Shown here one piece after another: positions 24,662 to 34,700 of a stretch of DNA of 46,172 nt. This stretch comes from an uncultured Clostridia bacterium (GTDB taxonomy: Bacteria > Bacillota > Clostridia > TANB77 > CAG-508). The notes under the pieces are model-generated. The model did no database searches, was not told the origin of the DNA, and saw nothing but the letters and a program-made list of their open reading frames with translations. Position 1 is the stretch's first letter, and the number at the start of each line of letters is the position of its first letter. The position numbers were made by a program, and so were the translations under genes. The stretch covers positions 1-46,172 of the forward strand of contig CANQPY010000008.1 in assembly GCA_947625835.1 (NCBI GenBank), read 5' to 3'.

Positions 24662-25659
24662 TTCTTCTCCTTCTAAAATTGTCAAAAAACTCCGTCCCTA
24701 TTGACACCCGTTGACAATTTTCTATTGTAATTCTGCCTATAATACCATTTTTAAATTCATCTAATATTATTCTTGCTGTTTTTTCCGCGTCTATATTTCC
24801 ACCAGAAATTATGCAACCTCTTTTTCTTCCTATTTCAAGCATAATTTCATATATATTTTCATTTTCTGGGTTTTCTTGATTTAATTTTTCTTGTATAAAT
24901 TCTTCTGTAATTTTATACCTTTCACACAATTTTTCTCTATAATTTTCTATTAAAAATTTTGTTAAGTGATATGCTATTTCTACTTTGTCTAATATTTCTT
25001 CTTTTATTGTTCCTACATAAGAAAGGTTAAGTGCAACTTCTTCACTTTCAAATTTTGGCCATAATACTCCTGGCGTATCTAGTAATTCTATTTTTTCATT
25101 TATCCTAATCCACTGTTTTTGTTTTGTTACACCTGGTTTATTGCCAACTTCTTGTGTTGTTCTTTTGGCAATTTTGTTTATAAATGATGATTTTCCCACA
25201 TTTGGAATTCCGAACTACCATTGCTCTTATTTTTCTTCCTATTCGACCTTTTTCAGCTTGCATCTGTAACTCATTTTCTACTATTTTTTCTATTTTTTTT
25301 ATACATTGTTCAATTCCTTTTCCAGAATTTGAATCTACTAAAATAGCAGATATTCCTTTTTTTTCAAAGTATTTTATCCATTGTGAATTTTGTTTTTCGT
25401 CTGCTAAATCTGCCTTATTTAATACTATTATTTTTTTCTTTTTCTTTATCATTTCAGAAATCATAGGATTTTGACTTGATATTGGTATTCTTGCGTCTAA
25501 TATTTCTATTACTATATCTATTATTTTTAGGTCTTCTTCTATCTGTCTTTTTGTTTTTGCCATATGGCCTGGATACCAAGATAGTACGACTTTTCTAAAC
25601 ACCTTTTCTGACTTATTACCTTTTTCTTTTTTTTCTATTCTATCAGACAATTTATTCAC
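24609..25659 (-). CDS. rbgA: Ribosome biogenesis GTPase RbgA (YlqF), needs +1 frameshift at CGG
   Basis: A circularly permuted GTPase that acts in late 50S assembly. The first frame gives LSWYPGHMAKTKRQ, DIVIEILDARIP and LNKADLAD (G4), then RAMVV. The next codon is CGG (plus 25210-25212); skipping its C gives GIPNVGKSSFINKIA, the essential G1 loop, then NKPGVTKQKQ (G2) and LLDTPGVLWP (G3). Near the C-terminus (GRITIENCQ) a second in-frame CGG occurs (24708-24710). Shifting there ends the protein at 24698 after GCQ. Reading it as Arg adds an odd basic tail to 24609 that overlaps mrnC. The start is GTG at 25659 or TTG at 25650. The gene is normally essential or nearly so, which argues against simple decay. 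Confidence 0.88.
24675..24721. repeat. 47-bp palindromic repeat at the rbgA/mrnC junction
   Basis: AAAATTGTCAA (24675-24685) and TTGACAATTTT (24711-24721) bracket CTCCGTCCCTATTGACACCCG. A TTGAC is repeated inside. It seems to have replaced the native rbgA stop and sits directly before the mrnC ribosome binding site. It looks like a small mobile palindrome. Confidence 0.55.
24708..24710 (-). other. In-frame CGG codon in the rbgA tail (candidate +1 shift)
   Basis: CAA CGG GTG in the rbgA frame. Skipping C gives GGG TGT CAA TAG, so the protein would end three codons later, clear of mrnC. Confidence 0.45.
25210..25212 (-). other. CGG +1 frameshift site in rbgA
   Basis: GTT CGG AAT in frame. Skipping the C gives GTT GGA ATT CCA, which restores the invariant first glycine of the G1 loop. 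Confidence 0.75.
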
Positions 25660-25741
25660 TCCGTTTCTTTATTTATACAACTTCTTTTAACATTGTATCA
25701 TACTTTTCATTTTTTATTATTAGTTTAACATTTAATTGAAT

Positions 25742-26227
25742 TTATTTGTTAATATGTTTTTCCATTTCTGCATCATCAGCAATACTTTCCATGTACTTAA
25801 TTACTTCTTCTAATTTTTTTGGCATATCTTCATAACCTTCAATTTTATATGTTTTATTATCTAATTTTATGAAGAAACTCCAACATAAACCATCTAAAAC
25901 TTCTTCGTCATTGTATTCAGTTTTAGACATTTTTTCGAGATTTATATTTTTTACTAAATCTATAAGTTTATTTATTTTTAAATTTCCTTTTATATAAATA
26001 CTTATAAGTCTAGGATCATCATCTTCTATAAAATGAAATCCTTCTTTTTCTTTAAAAGAAATTTTATCATGAATTTTAATATATTTTTCTCCATTAGGAA
26101 TATAATTTGGAACTGCTGAATGTATTCTTTCAATTTTAAAATCTTCAATCTCTTTTTTTGAAAGTTTTATATATGTACCACCTCCAAAAAAAGCAGCACC
26201 ATAATAGCCTATAATTAAATCATTCAT
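25742..26227 (-). CDS. Hypothetical protein, last gene of a DUF6508-type operon
   Basis: 161 residues, soluble, alpha/beta: MNDLIIGYYGAAFFGGGTYIKL, later DGLCWSFFIKLDNKTYKIEGYEDMPKKLEEV. I do not recognise the family. The ending (a beta pair, then a helix with MPKKLEEV) resembles small proteins that accompany polymorphic-toxin immunity genes. The ATG at 26227 follows TTGGAGT and overlaps the end of the upstream gene by 8 bases, so the two are translationally coupled. Confidence 0.6.
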   Translation of the reverse strand: MNDLIIGYYGAAFFGGGTYIKLSKKEIEDFKIERIHSAVPNYIPNGEKYIKIHDKISFKEKEGFHFIEDDDPRLISIYIKGNLKINKLIDLVKNINLEKMSKTEYNDEEVLDGLCWSFFIKLDNKTYKIEGYEDMPKKLEEVIKYMESIADDAEMEKHINK

Positions 26228-27854
26228 TGTTATTACTCCAATCATAATTTAATATATCTAATCCAATATTTAGCCATCTATTATATATTTCAGCAGGTTG
26301 CAATCCCTTTATTTTTTCTTGAAATATATTATTTATAGAATCATTTATAAATAAATGATTTCCAACTCCTATATCAACATGTATGAATCCATTTTGAACT
26401 CCAGTAACTGCTCCAAAGATTCCGCAATTTAGAGTTTTTAATGTACTAAATTTTGAATATAATTTTTTAACATCAAAGTTTAAAATATTTGTATGATAGA
26501 GTTTTATATCATTTTCCTTTTTAGTAATAATTTCAATGCCATTTGGTTCGCCCATAGCTCTACCTTCTGCAAGAGAAAAAAACATTACATCTTTTTCATC
26601 AAAATCTTTTAAATTATTTTCATCGATTTCAATAAATTCGATTAAATATGAAAACAGTCTTTTCTCAAGTAATTCTATTGTTCCATTTTCTAAATTCGTA
26701 GCTATCATTCCATCACAAAATCTCTCTCCTCTAATAATATGAGTTAAATATGAGAGTATTTCATCAAAGTTTAAATCTTCAATATTTTTATCTTTTATAT
26801 AATCAAAGTTTTCGACATGATTATGGTCTAATAATTTCAAGTTATAAAATGCTTCAATCCAATCATATATAGTTTTGTCATATTTAGGAAAAGGCATAGC
26901 AAATGAGCCATCTTCATTTCCTCTTGAAGTTTGCCACTCTACCATTTGACTTTTTATAAAAGGTAGTTTTTTTGCTCTATCTTTTATATTTTTATAATCT
27001 TCAAATTCAAAATCGTCATCAAGATAATCATATTCTTCCTTAAATAGATTTATATTTTTACTATTATATTCTTCATACTCCTCTTTTGAACTTCTTCTAA
27101 TTATTCTTTTTGTTCTATTTATAGGGAAAGGAACATTTCTATAAGAAAATGTTTCAACATTTTCAACAATAGCAGGACAAGATGATTCTTTTACTGGAAC
27201 ATAAACATAATCTCCAACATTCAAATTTTCTATATTTGAAATATAATAAAATGTTTTATCTTGATCTTCCTTATATTTTACTGAAACATAAGTATATAGA
27301 GTATTATCGATATCTAAAACTTTTAACTTTATTCTTTTTGCAGAAATATAGATTCCGTTATCATCAATTTCTAAAGATATTTTTTTACCAATTTTATTTA
27401 CAGTAATACTGTCTATATAGGTTTCATCAGTAAAATAAACCATAGTAAAATCATCTACATCATAAAGATAAAATTCTATTTCTTGTTCTCCATCCTTTAA
27501 AAAGACTTCTGCATTACCATCTTTATTAAATATTTTATATATTTCAGCTCCATCAAAGAAATCATTTTTTTGTAAATAAATATCTATTTTTTCATAGTCA
27601 GTTAATTCAATATATTTCTTTTCTGTTATATTAACTCTTTCTTTTTTTTCAATTAAAATATTTAATTCAATTAAATAGTCTTCATATACGCTAGCTATAA
27701 CTTCAGGAGAAGGATTTACAAAATATTCTTCCTCTTTTATTTTACCTTGTTTATAGTCGCTTATATATTGCTCTAAATGTTCTTTTTCTTTATATAATTT
27801 ATCTAAATCCCAATTTTGTTTTTCTTCAATATATGAAGCTGGACTAATCATCAT
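26220..27854 (-). CDS. Multidomain DUF6508-containing protein (544 residues)
   Basis: Four parts are visible. A charged helical N-terminus (about 1-75) is followed by a beta-rich region (about 90-190). Next comes a short module, LNVGDYVYVPVKESSCPAIV...VPFPINRTKRIIR (about 210-255). Then comes a DUF6508-like helical domain: YDWIEAFYNLKLLDHNHVE, LSYLTHIIRGERFCDGMIA, ENGTIELLEKRL (about 325-405). The C-terminal part (FFSLAEGRAMGEPNGIEII...GNHLFIN) is of unknown fold. The DUF6508 assignment is by pattern memory. The ATG at 27854 follows AGGAAGTG. It lies in an operon between a zinc-ribbon protein and the 161-residue gene. Confidence 0.65.
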   Translation of the reverse strand: MMISPASYIEEKQNWDLDKLYKEKEHLEQYISDYKQGKIKEEEYFVNPSPEVIASVYEDYLIELNILIEKKERVNITEKKYIELTDYEKIDIYLQKNDFFDGAEIYKIFNKDGNAEVFLKDGEQEIEFYLYDVDDFTMVYFTDETYIDSITVNKIGKKISLEIDDNGIYISAKRIKLKVLDIDNTLYTYVSVKYKEDQDKTFYYISNIENLNVGDYVYVPVKESSCPAIVENVETFSYRNVPFPINRTKRIIRRSSKEEYEEYNSKNINLFKEEYDYLDDDFEFEDYKNIKDRAKKLPFIKSQMVEWQTSRGNEDGSFAMPFPKYDKTIYDWIEAFYNLKLLDHNHVENFDYIKDKNIEDLNFDEILSYLTHIIRGERFCDGMIATNLENGTIELLEKRLFSYLIEFIEIDENNLKDFDEKDVMFFSLAEGRAMGEPNGIEIITKKENDIKLYHTNILNFDVKKLYSKFSTLKTLNCGIFGAVTGVQNGFIHVDIGVGNHLFINDSINNIFQEKIKGLQPAEIYNRWLNIGLDILNYDWSNNNE

Positions 27855-27866
27855 ATTTAACACTTC

Positions 27867-28313
27867 CTACTTTTTTATTTCTTCAATATCTCTGTATATA
27901 TTTTCATTTTGTTTATCCCATCTAATCCCACAATTTAAGCATAGATAATCTCTAGTATAGTAATCTCCGCATACCCAAGGATTACTATATAAACCCATTT
28001 TTGCAAATTTCTTTTTTTCAGCTTCTTTTTGTTCTTTTGTACCATTAAATAATCTATAATATAAATCTCCTGCATAAGTTCTTGCAACATATCTACCATT
28101 ACAATTAGGACATTTTAAATCATTAGAATTATATTTAATTTTGTCTCCTATACCAATAACATTATTAAGAATAAATTGAGATTTTTTAGAATTTTTTAAA
28201 TCAAAATCTTTGAATTCATTTTGCAGTTTATCAATAGCTTCTCCTAAATTATTAAATTCAAGATTAAGAATTGTTTCAATTTCTTTATCAGTTAATATAA
28301 TATTATACTTCAT
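27867..28313 (-). CDS. Zinc-ribbon protein of unknown function
   Basis: 148 residues. A helical N-terminus (about 1-60) is followed by two Cys pairs, LKCPNCNGRYVART (about 75) and YLCLNCGIRWDK (about 128), that together form one zinc ribbon split by a tyrosine-rich insert containing VCGDYYTRDY. AAAGAGGT precedes the ATG at 28313. It is the first gene of the three-gene operon running to 25742; the next gene starts 12 bases after its stop. A nucleic-acid-binding role is possible. Confidence 0.6.
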   Translation of the reverse strand: MKYNIILTDKEIETILNLEFNNLGEAIDKLQNEFKDFDLKNSKKSQFILNNVIGIGDKIKYNSNDLKCPNCNGRYVARTYAGDLYYRLFNGTKEQKEAEKKKFAKMGLYSNPWVCGDYYTRDYLCLNCGIRWDKQNENIYRDIEEIKK

Positions 28314-28627
28314 AAATATACCTCTTTTTATAATCAAAAAGCAAAACTTTAATTGCCCGTATTATATCAAAAAATCCCGATTTTTACAAGCCACGCAAAC
28401 TCTTTATGACCGACTATATTTTCTTTGCTACTACAATCATTCTTCCATTTTTTCTCACTTTCTCGGAAGCATAAAAAAGAAGATATTTTTTTTAAATTAT
28501 CTTCTATATGTTAAATATTATTTTAATAATTACATTTTCTATTCAATTTTTATTAAATTACGAAGATTAAAGAAGCAATAAAATGTTGATTTTTCAATAC
28601 TTTAAGCTGGTGTTTAGATGATTCGTA
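28314..28627. other. Intergenic stretch of about 310 bp
   Basis: No gene is supported. A GAAGATA...TATCTTC-like inverted repeat near 28480-28505 could end transcription. The right part is adjacent to the acetyltransferase remnants and may contain more decayed sequence. Confidence 0.4.
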
Positions 28628-28786
28628 CTATACCAGTTGATATTTGCCTGATTTTGTCGATTTTCCATTTAAATCACTTTCAACAAATCTATATAATTTG
28701 CTAAAATATCCTTTCCCTTCATATTCTTTATTAGTTCTAAAAGCAGCCAAATAAGCCATACTATCACTTAATAATGCTATTCTCAT
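28628..28786 (-). pseudogene. GNAT acetyltransferase remnant, C-terminal piece
   Basis: A 52-residue open frame, MRIALLSDSMAYLAAFRTNKEYEGKGYFSKLYRFVESDL. The part AYLAAFRTNKEYEGKGYFSKLY is the acetyl-CoA-binding motif A of a GNAT enzyme. The piece lacks the N-terminal strands and everything after the SDL helix. Its N-terminal counterpart is at 29863-29997, on the other side of the KilA-N cassette. Confidence 0.75.
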
Positions 28787-28971
28787 CAAAATGTTTGAGT
28801 GCATTTTCTTGGATGTTCAATGTCTAAATGAACATTGTAATTTTTAGTTCCTTTTACTACACTTAAATATTCATTTTCATTTATTTTATTCAATTTAGTT
28901 ACCTTTTTACTTTTGTAATAATCTAAACCTCTCCAACATGAATTGCCACTAGCTAATGATATTATTCCCAT
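28786..28971 (-). pseudogene. SWIM zinc-finger protein, truncated at its 3' end
   Basis: 61 residues: MGIISLASGNSCWRGLDYY, then NENEYLSVVKGTKNYNVHLDIEHPRKC. This is the usual N-terminus of bacterial SWIM-domain proteins, up to the point where CxCx(n)CxH zinc ligands should follow. Instead the frame ends with TQTF at the 17-bp repeat (28794-28810), so the zinc finger is lost. AAGGAGT precedes the ATG. The start overlaps the KilA-N gene stop. Confidence 0.65.
28794..28810. repeat. 17-bp direct repeat, left copy
   Basis: TTTGAGTGCATTTTCTT, exactly repeated at 29878-29894. The two copies bracket a 1,084-bp cassette (truncated SWIM gene plus KilA-N gene) inserted in a GNAT gene. Confidence 0.75.
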
Positions 28972-28975
28972 AATT

Positions 28976-29821
28976 CTACTCCTTGTTATTTCCATTTCCT
29001 AATAGTTTTATTTTTTCAGCATTGTTAAGTACATCTAATTGATATTTTGCAATAGCATTTAATATTTCAAATCTTTCTTCTTTATTTTTTCCTTCTTTAA
29101 TTAATTCCGCATTATGTGATTCTAAATTAGATAATACTGTTAATTCATTAATTGTTGCATAGTCTCTAACATTAGAATTCTTAGCTAAATCAGCATTAAG
29201 TTCTCTCCATTTTTTTGCAGTTGTTTTAAAGATGATTACATTTAAAATATCTGCTTCTTCTGCATATTTTAGCCATTCTTTATTTTTATAGAAATCATTA
29301 TCTGGTAATATATAATTTTTAATTGCATCAGTATGTATTAAGTAATTATTTTTTGTTAATATTCTTTTTATATCCCATTCTCTGTTTTGATTTTCTAATT
29401 GCTTTAATCTTTCAAATTCTTTTATTAAATATAATTTAAAAACTGGACTTATTGCAGATGCAAATTCAAATGCAATATCTTTATGTGCATATGTTCCACC
29501 ATATTTTCCACGTTTTGAATATATACCAATAGCATTTGTTTTTTCACACCATTCAGTAACACTTAATGTGAAAGTATGAAGTCCAGCATTTTTTCTAAAC
29601 CCGTCGAATTCGACGGAATTAAAATTTGGATTATAAATTGACTCCCAAGTTCCTAAAAATTCTAAAGTAATTCTATTTCTTAACCAATTTCTTATAATAT
29701 CATCTGATGTAGATTTACCTTCTTTAATCTTTGTAAAATCAGAAATACATATATAATCATTATCATCTATATTTGTGATATTTACTTTAATATTTTGAAC
29801 TTCTATTATTTTATTTGACAT
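28976..29821 (-). CDS. KilA-N domain protein
   Basis: 281 residues. The N-terminal KilA-N domain (about 1-120) has DYICISDFTKIKEGKS, IIRNWLRNRITLEFLGTWE, GLHTFTLSVTEWCEKTNAIGIYSKRGKYGGTYAHKDIAFEFASAISP by position, and LYLIKEFERLK. A helical C-terminal domain follows (about 140-280). KilA-N proteins bind DNA and are typical of phages and phage-derived islands. The ATG at 29821 is chosen for GGAGGTG upstream. The gene seems intact and sits in the cassette flanked by the 17-bp repeats. Confidence 0.85.
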   Translation of the reverse strand: MSNKIIEVQNIKVNITNIDDNDYICISDFTKIKEGKSTSDDIIRNWLRNRITLEFLGTWESIYNPNFNSVEFDGFRKNAGLHTFTLSVTEWCEKTNAIGIYSKRGKYGGTYAHKDIAFEFASAISPVFKLYLIKEFERLKQLENQNREWDIKRILTKNNYLIHTDAIKNYILPDNDFYKNKEWLKYAEEADILNVIIFKTTAKKWRELNADLAKNSNVRDYATINELTVLSNLESHNAELIKEGKNKEERFEILNAIAKYQLDVLNNAEKIKLLGNGNNKE

Positions 29822-29862
29822 ATATTCACCTCCATTTTTATCAAATTGCGAAAGATAAGAAA

Positions 29863-29997
29863 TCAAAGAATGTTGATTTTGAGTGCATTTTCTTTAAATT
29901 CAACCCATTTATTGTTTCCTGGATGTATTTCAACCAAATAATCCCATCTTTTTAATAATTCTTTTCTATTAGTAACTTTGCAAATAAAATTGTCCAC
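29863..29997 (-). pseudogene. GNAT acetyltransferase remnant, N-terminal piece
   Basis: 44 residues from a GTG preceded by AAGGAAGTG: VTNRKELLKRWDYLVEIHP, GNNKWVEFKENAL, then a frame end in inserted DNA. Across the 17-bp repeat the sequence would continue FKENALKHFDENSII, as expected for this acetyltransferase family (compare W..KE.AI.RFDEG). The middle of the enzyme up to SDSMAYLAAFRTN is deleted as well. Confidence 0.7.
29878..29894. repeat. 17-bp direct repeat, right copy
   Basis: An exact copy of 28794-28810. It lies within the coding sequence of the GNAT N-terminal piece, so it is the likely original target sequence. Confidence 0.75.
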
Positions 29998-30095
29998 TTG
30001 TATCACTTCCTTTTTTATTATCTATATAAATTCTTTAAGACATTAGTTAGACAATCTTATGCTGTTTATATAAATTCTTTCATTTAATCTAGTGT

Positions 30096-30908
30096 TTATT
30101 TTTTGCTACAACTAAAATTAACTAATATACCTTTATCTTCATAACCTGCATTAATGTATGCTTTATTTGACGGAATATAGTTATAGTCAGTATATAACAA
30201 TGGTACTAGTCCTTTCTTTAAAATATCATTAGTCATAATGTATATTAAATTAGCGGCATATCCCTTTCTTTTTTCTGCAGTAGGTGTATATACATGATTA
30301 ATTTTTGCTTGTTTTTCTGTTATACTATAACTTGCCATACAAACTATTTTGTTTTCTGGATTTCTTAATATGTAAAATTTATCATCAGAAATAAATTCTT
30401 CAGCATCTTTTTCTGCTTGTTCCATTGTAATTGAACTAACTCCATTCATTTCTATATTATCATCATACCAATACTTTGCTAATACTTTACTATCACTTTC
30501 TGTAATTTTAGATAAAGTTCCATCACATTTTTTAGGTACTTTAGTTTTATTACACATTAAGAATCCCATTTCAAAATAATCGTCTTTATTTAAATTTTCA
30601 AAATTCCTTTCTAACAGTAAATCGTATAATTCTTTTTTACATGTAAATTTGTCTTTATCATTATCTGTTAAATACTTTTTAATCAATTCTTCTATTTCTT
30701 CTATTTTAGAATTATCTAAATTATCTATTGTCCATATCCATGTAGGTAAATTTTTAGAACCTCTACAAAAAATGTAGCTTTCTTCATCACTATAAAGTTC
30801 TAGTTCTGAACTTGATAAATTTTTAAATATTAAATTAAATTTATATTTATCTTTTTGAAATTCTTGACTCATAAAAATAGTATTATCTGGCTTAATTATC
30901 TTAAACAT
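30096..30908 (-). CDS. GNAT-family N-acetyltransferase
   Basis: 270 residues. The N-terminal 120 residues are a divergent helical/beta domain. The C-terminal half is a GNAT fold with ILRNPENKIVCMASYSI, KINHVYTPTAEKRKGYAANLIYIMTNDIL (the acetyl-CoA loop, here EKRKGYA) and LLYTDYNYIPSNKAYINAGYEDKG. Substrate is unknown. The layout resembles two-domain GNATs of Firmicutes that act on small molecules. AAAAGGAAT precedes the ATG. It is separate from the broken GNAT upstream and is intact. Confidence 0.85.
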   Translation of the reverse strand: MFKIIKPDNTIFMSQEFQKDKYKFNLIFKNLSSSELELYSDEESYIFCRGSKNLPTWIWTIDNLDNSKIEEIEELIKKYLTDNDKDKFTCKKELYDLLLERNFENLNKDDYFEMGFLMCNKTKVPKKCDGTLSKITESDSKVLAKYWYDDNIEMNGVSSITMEQAEKDAEEFISDDKFYILRNPENKIVCMASYSITEKQAKINHVYTPTAEKRKGYAANLIYIMTNDILKKGLVPLLYTDYNYIPSNKAYINAGYEDKGILVNFSCSKK

Positions 30909-31001
30909 ATTTTTTATTCCTTTTCATTTTATTCTTTTTTATCTCCTATCCGTAATTCATAGCTTCTACATAATTTTGAACTTCTTGTCAATCATCGCCT
31001 T

Positions 31002-31637
31002 TTAATTAAAAATTTTATTTACAACTTCAGGTAATTCTTCTAAAGTATTTACATAGTATTTTGTATTTAAATTTTCTCCAAATCCATATTTTGCTTGAAT
31101 AAATGGTACTCTGGCAAGTTCAGAAGATTCTAAATCATGTTTTGTATCTCCTACATATACCGCTTCTTTTAATTTATTTTCTGATATTACTTTTTTTATA
31201 GCTTCTGCTTTTGTAATATTAATTGCACTTGCGGCAATATAGCTCTTAAAATATCCTTCTAAATGAGCAGAAATAATAAAAGCTTCTACATATTTAATAT
31301 TTCCAGAATTGCTAACTATAAACAACTCATATCTTTCTTTTAAATTATCTAATGTTTTTTTCAAGTTTGGATATAAATTTCCTCCATTTTTTGTTAAATA
31401 TTCAACATTTATATTTGATATTTCATCTAATAATTTAACAGCTTTTTCTAAATCTAAATATGGAAAATACATTTGTGATGCTTCAATTTTATTTTTTCCA
31501 AAAACATTACATATTACTTCTTTAGATACTTCTTTTAAATTGTATTTTGTAGTTACTTCTTTAGCACTATTATATGTTGCATCTATTACTTCCCATAAAG
31601 TACCATCTAAATCAAATATAATACCTTTTTCCTTCAT
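31002..31637 (-). CDS. HAD hydrolase, phosphoglycolate phosphatase-like
   Basis: 211 residues. Motif I GIIFDLDGTLWEV, motif II FIVSNSGN, motif III lysine in INITKAEAI, motif IV VYVGDTKHDLESSELA. A four-helix C1 cap lies at about 15-80. This is the GPH/PGP subclass that dephosphorylates small phosphates. The exact substrate cannot be read from sequence. GGGGAG precedes the ATG. Confidence 0.87.
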   Translation of the reverse strand: MKEKGIIFDLDGTLWEVIDATYNSAKEVTTKYNLKEVSKEVICNVFGKNKIEASQMYFPYLDLEKAVKLLDEISNINVEYLTKNGGNLYPNLKKTLDNLKERYELFIVSNSGNIKYVEAFIISAHLEGYFKSYIAASAINITKAEAIKKVISENKLKEAVYVGDTKHDLESSELARVPFIQAKYGFGENLNTKYYVNTLEELPEVVNKIFN

Positions 31638-31704
31638 ATTCTTTATCTCCCCTCATAATTCCTTCTTATTTTAACACAAAAATATAGAATGTTCAACTAA
31701 TAGA

Positions 31705-34700
31705 TTAATTTGACTTTTTTGTTATAAATTTATCACAACAAGCAAGTACTGCTGGCAATAATGTCAAAATTAAAATTGTAGAGCACAAAGTTCCCTCTGA
31801 AATTGTTTTACATATTTTTGCTGCAATTGCTGATGCAAAATTTGCAATAATTAAAGTTACTATAATAAGTATTGAGCTTGAAGTTAGTATAGTATTTATT
31901 GATTTATTATATGAATCTATAATTGACTCTTTTATTCCTTCAGTTTTTCTATTTTCTAAATAATATGAAGTATACAGTATAGCATAATCAATAGTTGCAC
32001 CCATTAATATACTTTGAACAATTAAAATTGCAATAAAATATACATTTTCTCCTACAATTGATAATATTCCCATTGTTAGATAAACTGCTGTCTGTATTGT
32101 TAAAACCAAAATTACAGGTATTGTAATTGATTTAAATGTAATTAAAACTACTATAAATATTGCTACCATTGTTATAATTGTTATCAAATTTAGTTCATCA
32201 TCAAAAGTTTGGCTCATTTCATATGCCATAGGAGAATCTCCTATTATGTAGAAATTATCTAATTCTTTACCTAACATGTCTTTTGTATTTTGTATAAATT
32301 TGAAGGTTTCTTCATTTTCTGGTGCTAAATTTGTATTTAACACTATTCTTGAGTAATTATTGCCTATTAGTAATTTTCTTGAATCTTTTATGTCTGTTTT
32401 TGCTTCTTGTATATCATGTCTCATATCTTCTTCTATAAAATCTGTAAATCGTTCGTCTTGCAAAATATCATCATTAAGAAAATTTACAAATTCTTCTACT
32501 GTCATTTGCCAATTATTATCATATTCTTTATCACTACCATAATAAGTATAAAGCATTTTTACAGTATTTTTTTCTACATCATTACTTAATTTACTAATAA
32601 TAGCAAATATTTCTTCTGAAGTATACTTTGTATTGCTTGTTGTAGCATCCATAATGTTATTTACTGTATTTAACTTTGATATTTTTTCTTCATTAAAGTT
32701 GCTTGCATATTCTTTATTAGTTACTACATCTTTAAGTAAAAAATTAACAAAGTTTTTTAATGATAAACTTGGATTTTTGTTTATATATTTAAAATTATAT
32801 AATCCATATAGTAGATTTGTATCGTTTTTATTTATTCCTAATAGTGAAGATATCTCAGCACTATTATATTTTTTATTGTTTATAACACTATTCATAATGG
32901 TTTGAACTAAATTCAAATCTTTTATAGTATTATTTGTTATTTTATTTTTTAACATGTCATCATTTTTATGTATTAGCACAAAATCTACAAATTCTTTTGG
33001 CGTTAAAGTTAAATTACTTTTACTTGTTACATATAAAGTATATATATTTTTTGCATTGTTAACATCTATTCCTATCAATTTAGAAATTTCTTGATATGTA
33101 AAGCTTTTTTTATTTATTGTAGATGTCATTATATTAGATAATAACTGCAATTTCTTAAATGTAGCTTCACTAATACTATTTTTAATACCTTCCAATTGGC
33201 TATTTTCTAAAATTAATTTTACAAATTCATTTGGTGTAGCAGTCATTTCACTTTCAATTTTTTGTTTACTATATTTCAAAAATAAAATTTGATTGATTTT
33301 TGCTTCTTCAATTCCAAATAAATTAGATAATGCTTTACTATTCATCTGCTTATTAATTGTGTTTAAATCACTAAAAGTAGCTAATAATTTTATATTTTGA
33401 ATTGTTTTTTCATCAAAATTATTTGAATATTCTTTATTTGTTAATACATTATTTAATACAAAATTTGAAAATTCAGAAATTGTCATTTTTGTATTAGTAT
33501 TATTTACAAGAATGTAATACTTGTATAATTCATTCATTGTGTTATTATTAATTCCAAAAATTTTTGCCATTTGATTACTTTTTAATTTATTTTGTATTGT
33601 CTGTTTATTTGTAAATGTTGATAAAGTGCTTAATTTTGTTTTATTTGTAGAATTTATTTTAGATGCATATTTCTTATTTGTTAAAACATCTTTATTTATA
33701 AAGTTAATAAAATCATTTAAACTAATTTTGGTATTATTATTTTTTGAAAGATAATATATAAAAATATCATCTACTTGACTTTTGTCAATTTCTAATATAT
33801 TTGCTATATCATTTGCCGTTCTTTTTTCATTCATAGAAGCTACTGTAACAAAACTTTTTAATCTTGTAATATCTTTTTTAGTTTTATCATCTATTTTTTC
33901 ATTTGTTTTTTCATTGCTATATGCTTCATTTTCTATAAAATTAATAAATTCCTCAAATGTCATAGTATTATTTTTATCTTTATTGTAATAATCATAGTAC
34001 ACAATTTTTAACAAATAATCATCTATTTTTGGGGTAGTAGAACCTAATTCATTTAATTTATCATTTAATTTATCAAATGTTAGTTTTTCATTTATTGTAT
34101 TGCTATATGCTAGTACTTCATCTATTTTTTCTTCGTTTTCTAACTGTTCTAGATATTTTGAAATTTTTTCTTCATCCTCGTTTTTATATATAATTGCTAT
34201 TTGATTATTTTCGGTAAATATATTGCTTATTTCATCTGATTGAGAATCTGTATAATCTATTCCTAAATTTCCTTTTAACATAAAGCTTGCAAGAAATACA
34301 ATACAAAATATTGGAACTGATATAAACCTAAGTTTGTAACTTAACTTACCTAATTTTCCTAATTTAATATTAGGGCTTTTCTTTTTTGTTTTTACTATCC
34401 ATTTATCAAACATTAATATTAATGCTGGAAGTACAAAGAAAATGCAAATTAAACTAAATAATACACCCTTTGCTAAAACAAATCCTAAATCTTTTCCTAT
34501 TTTAAAACTCATAAATACTAATGCTAAAAGTCCAACTATAGTTGTAACAGAACTACTTGATATTGCCTGAAACGCTTTATATAAAGCATTTTTCATTGCT
34601 TTTATGGTATCTTTTTCTATCTTTTTTTCTTGATCATATCTGTTCATTAGCATTATTGAATAGTCCATTGATAATGCCATTTGCAATATTGCTGCTATTG

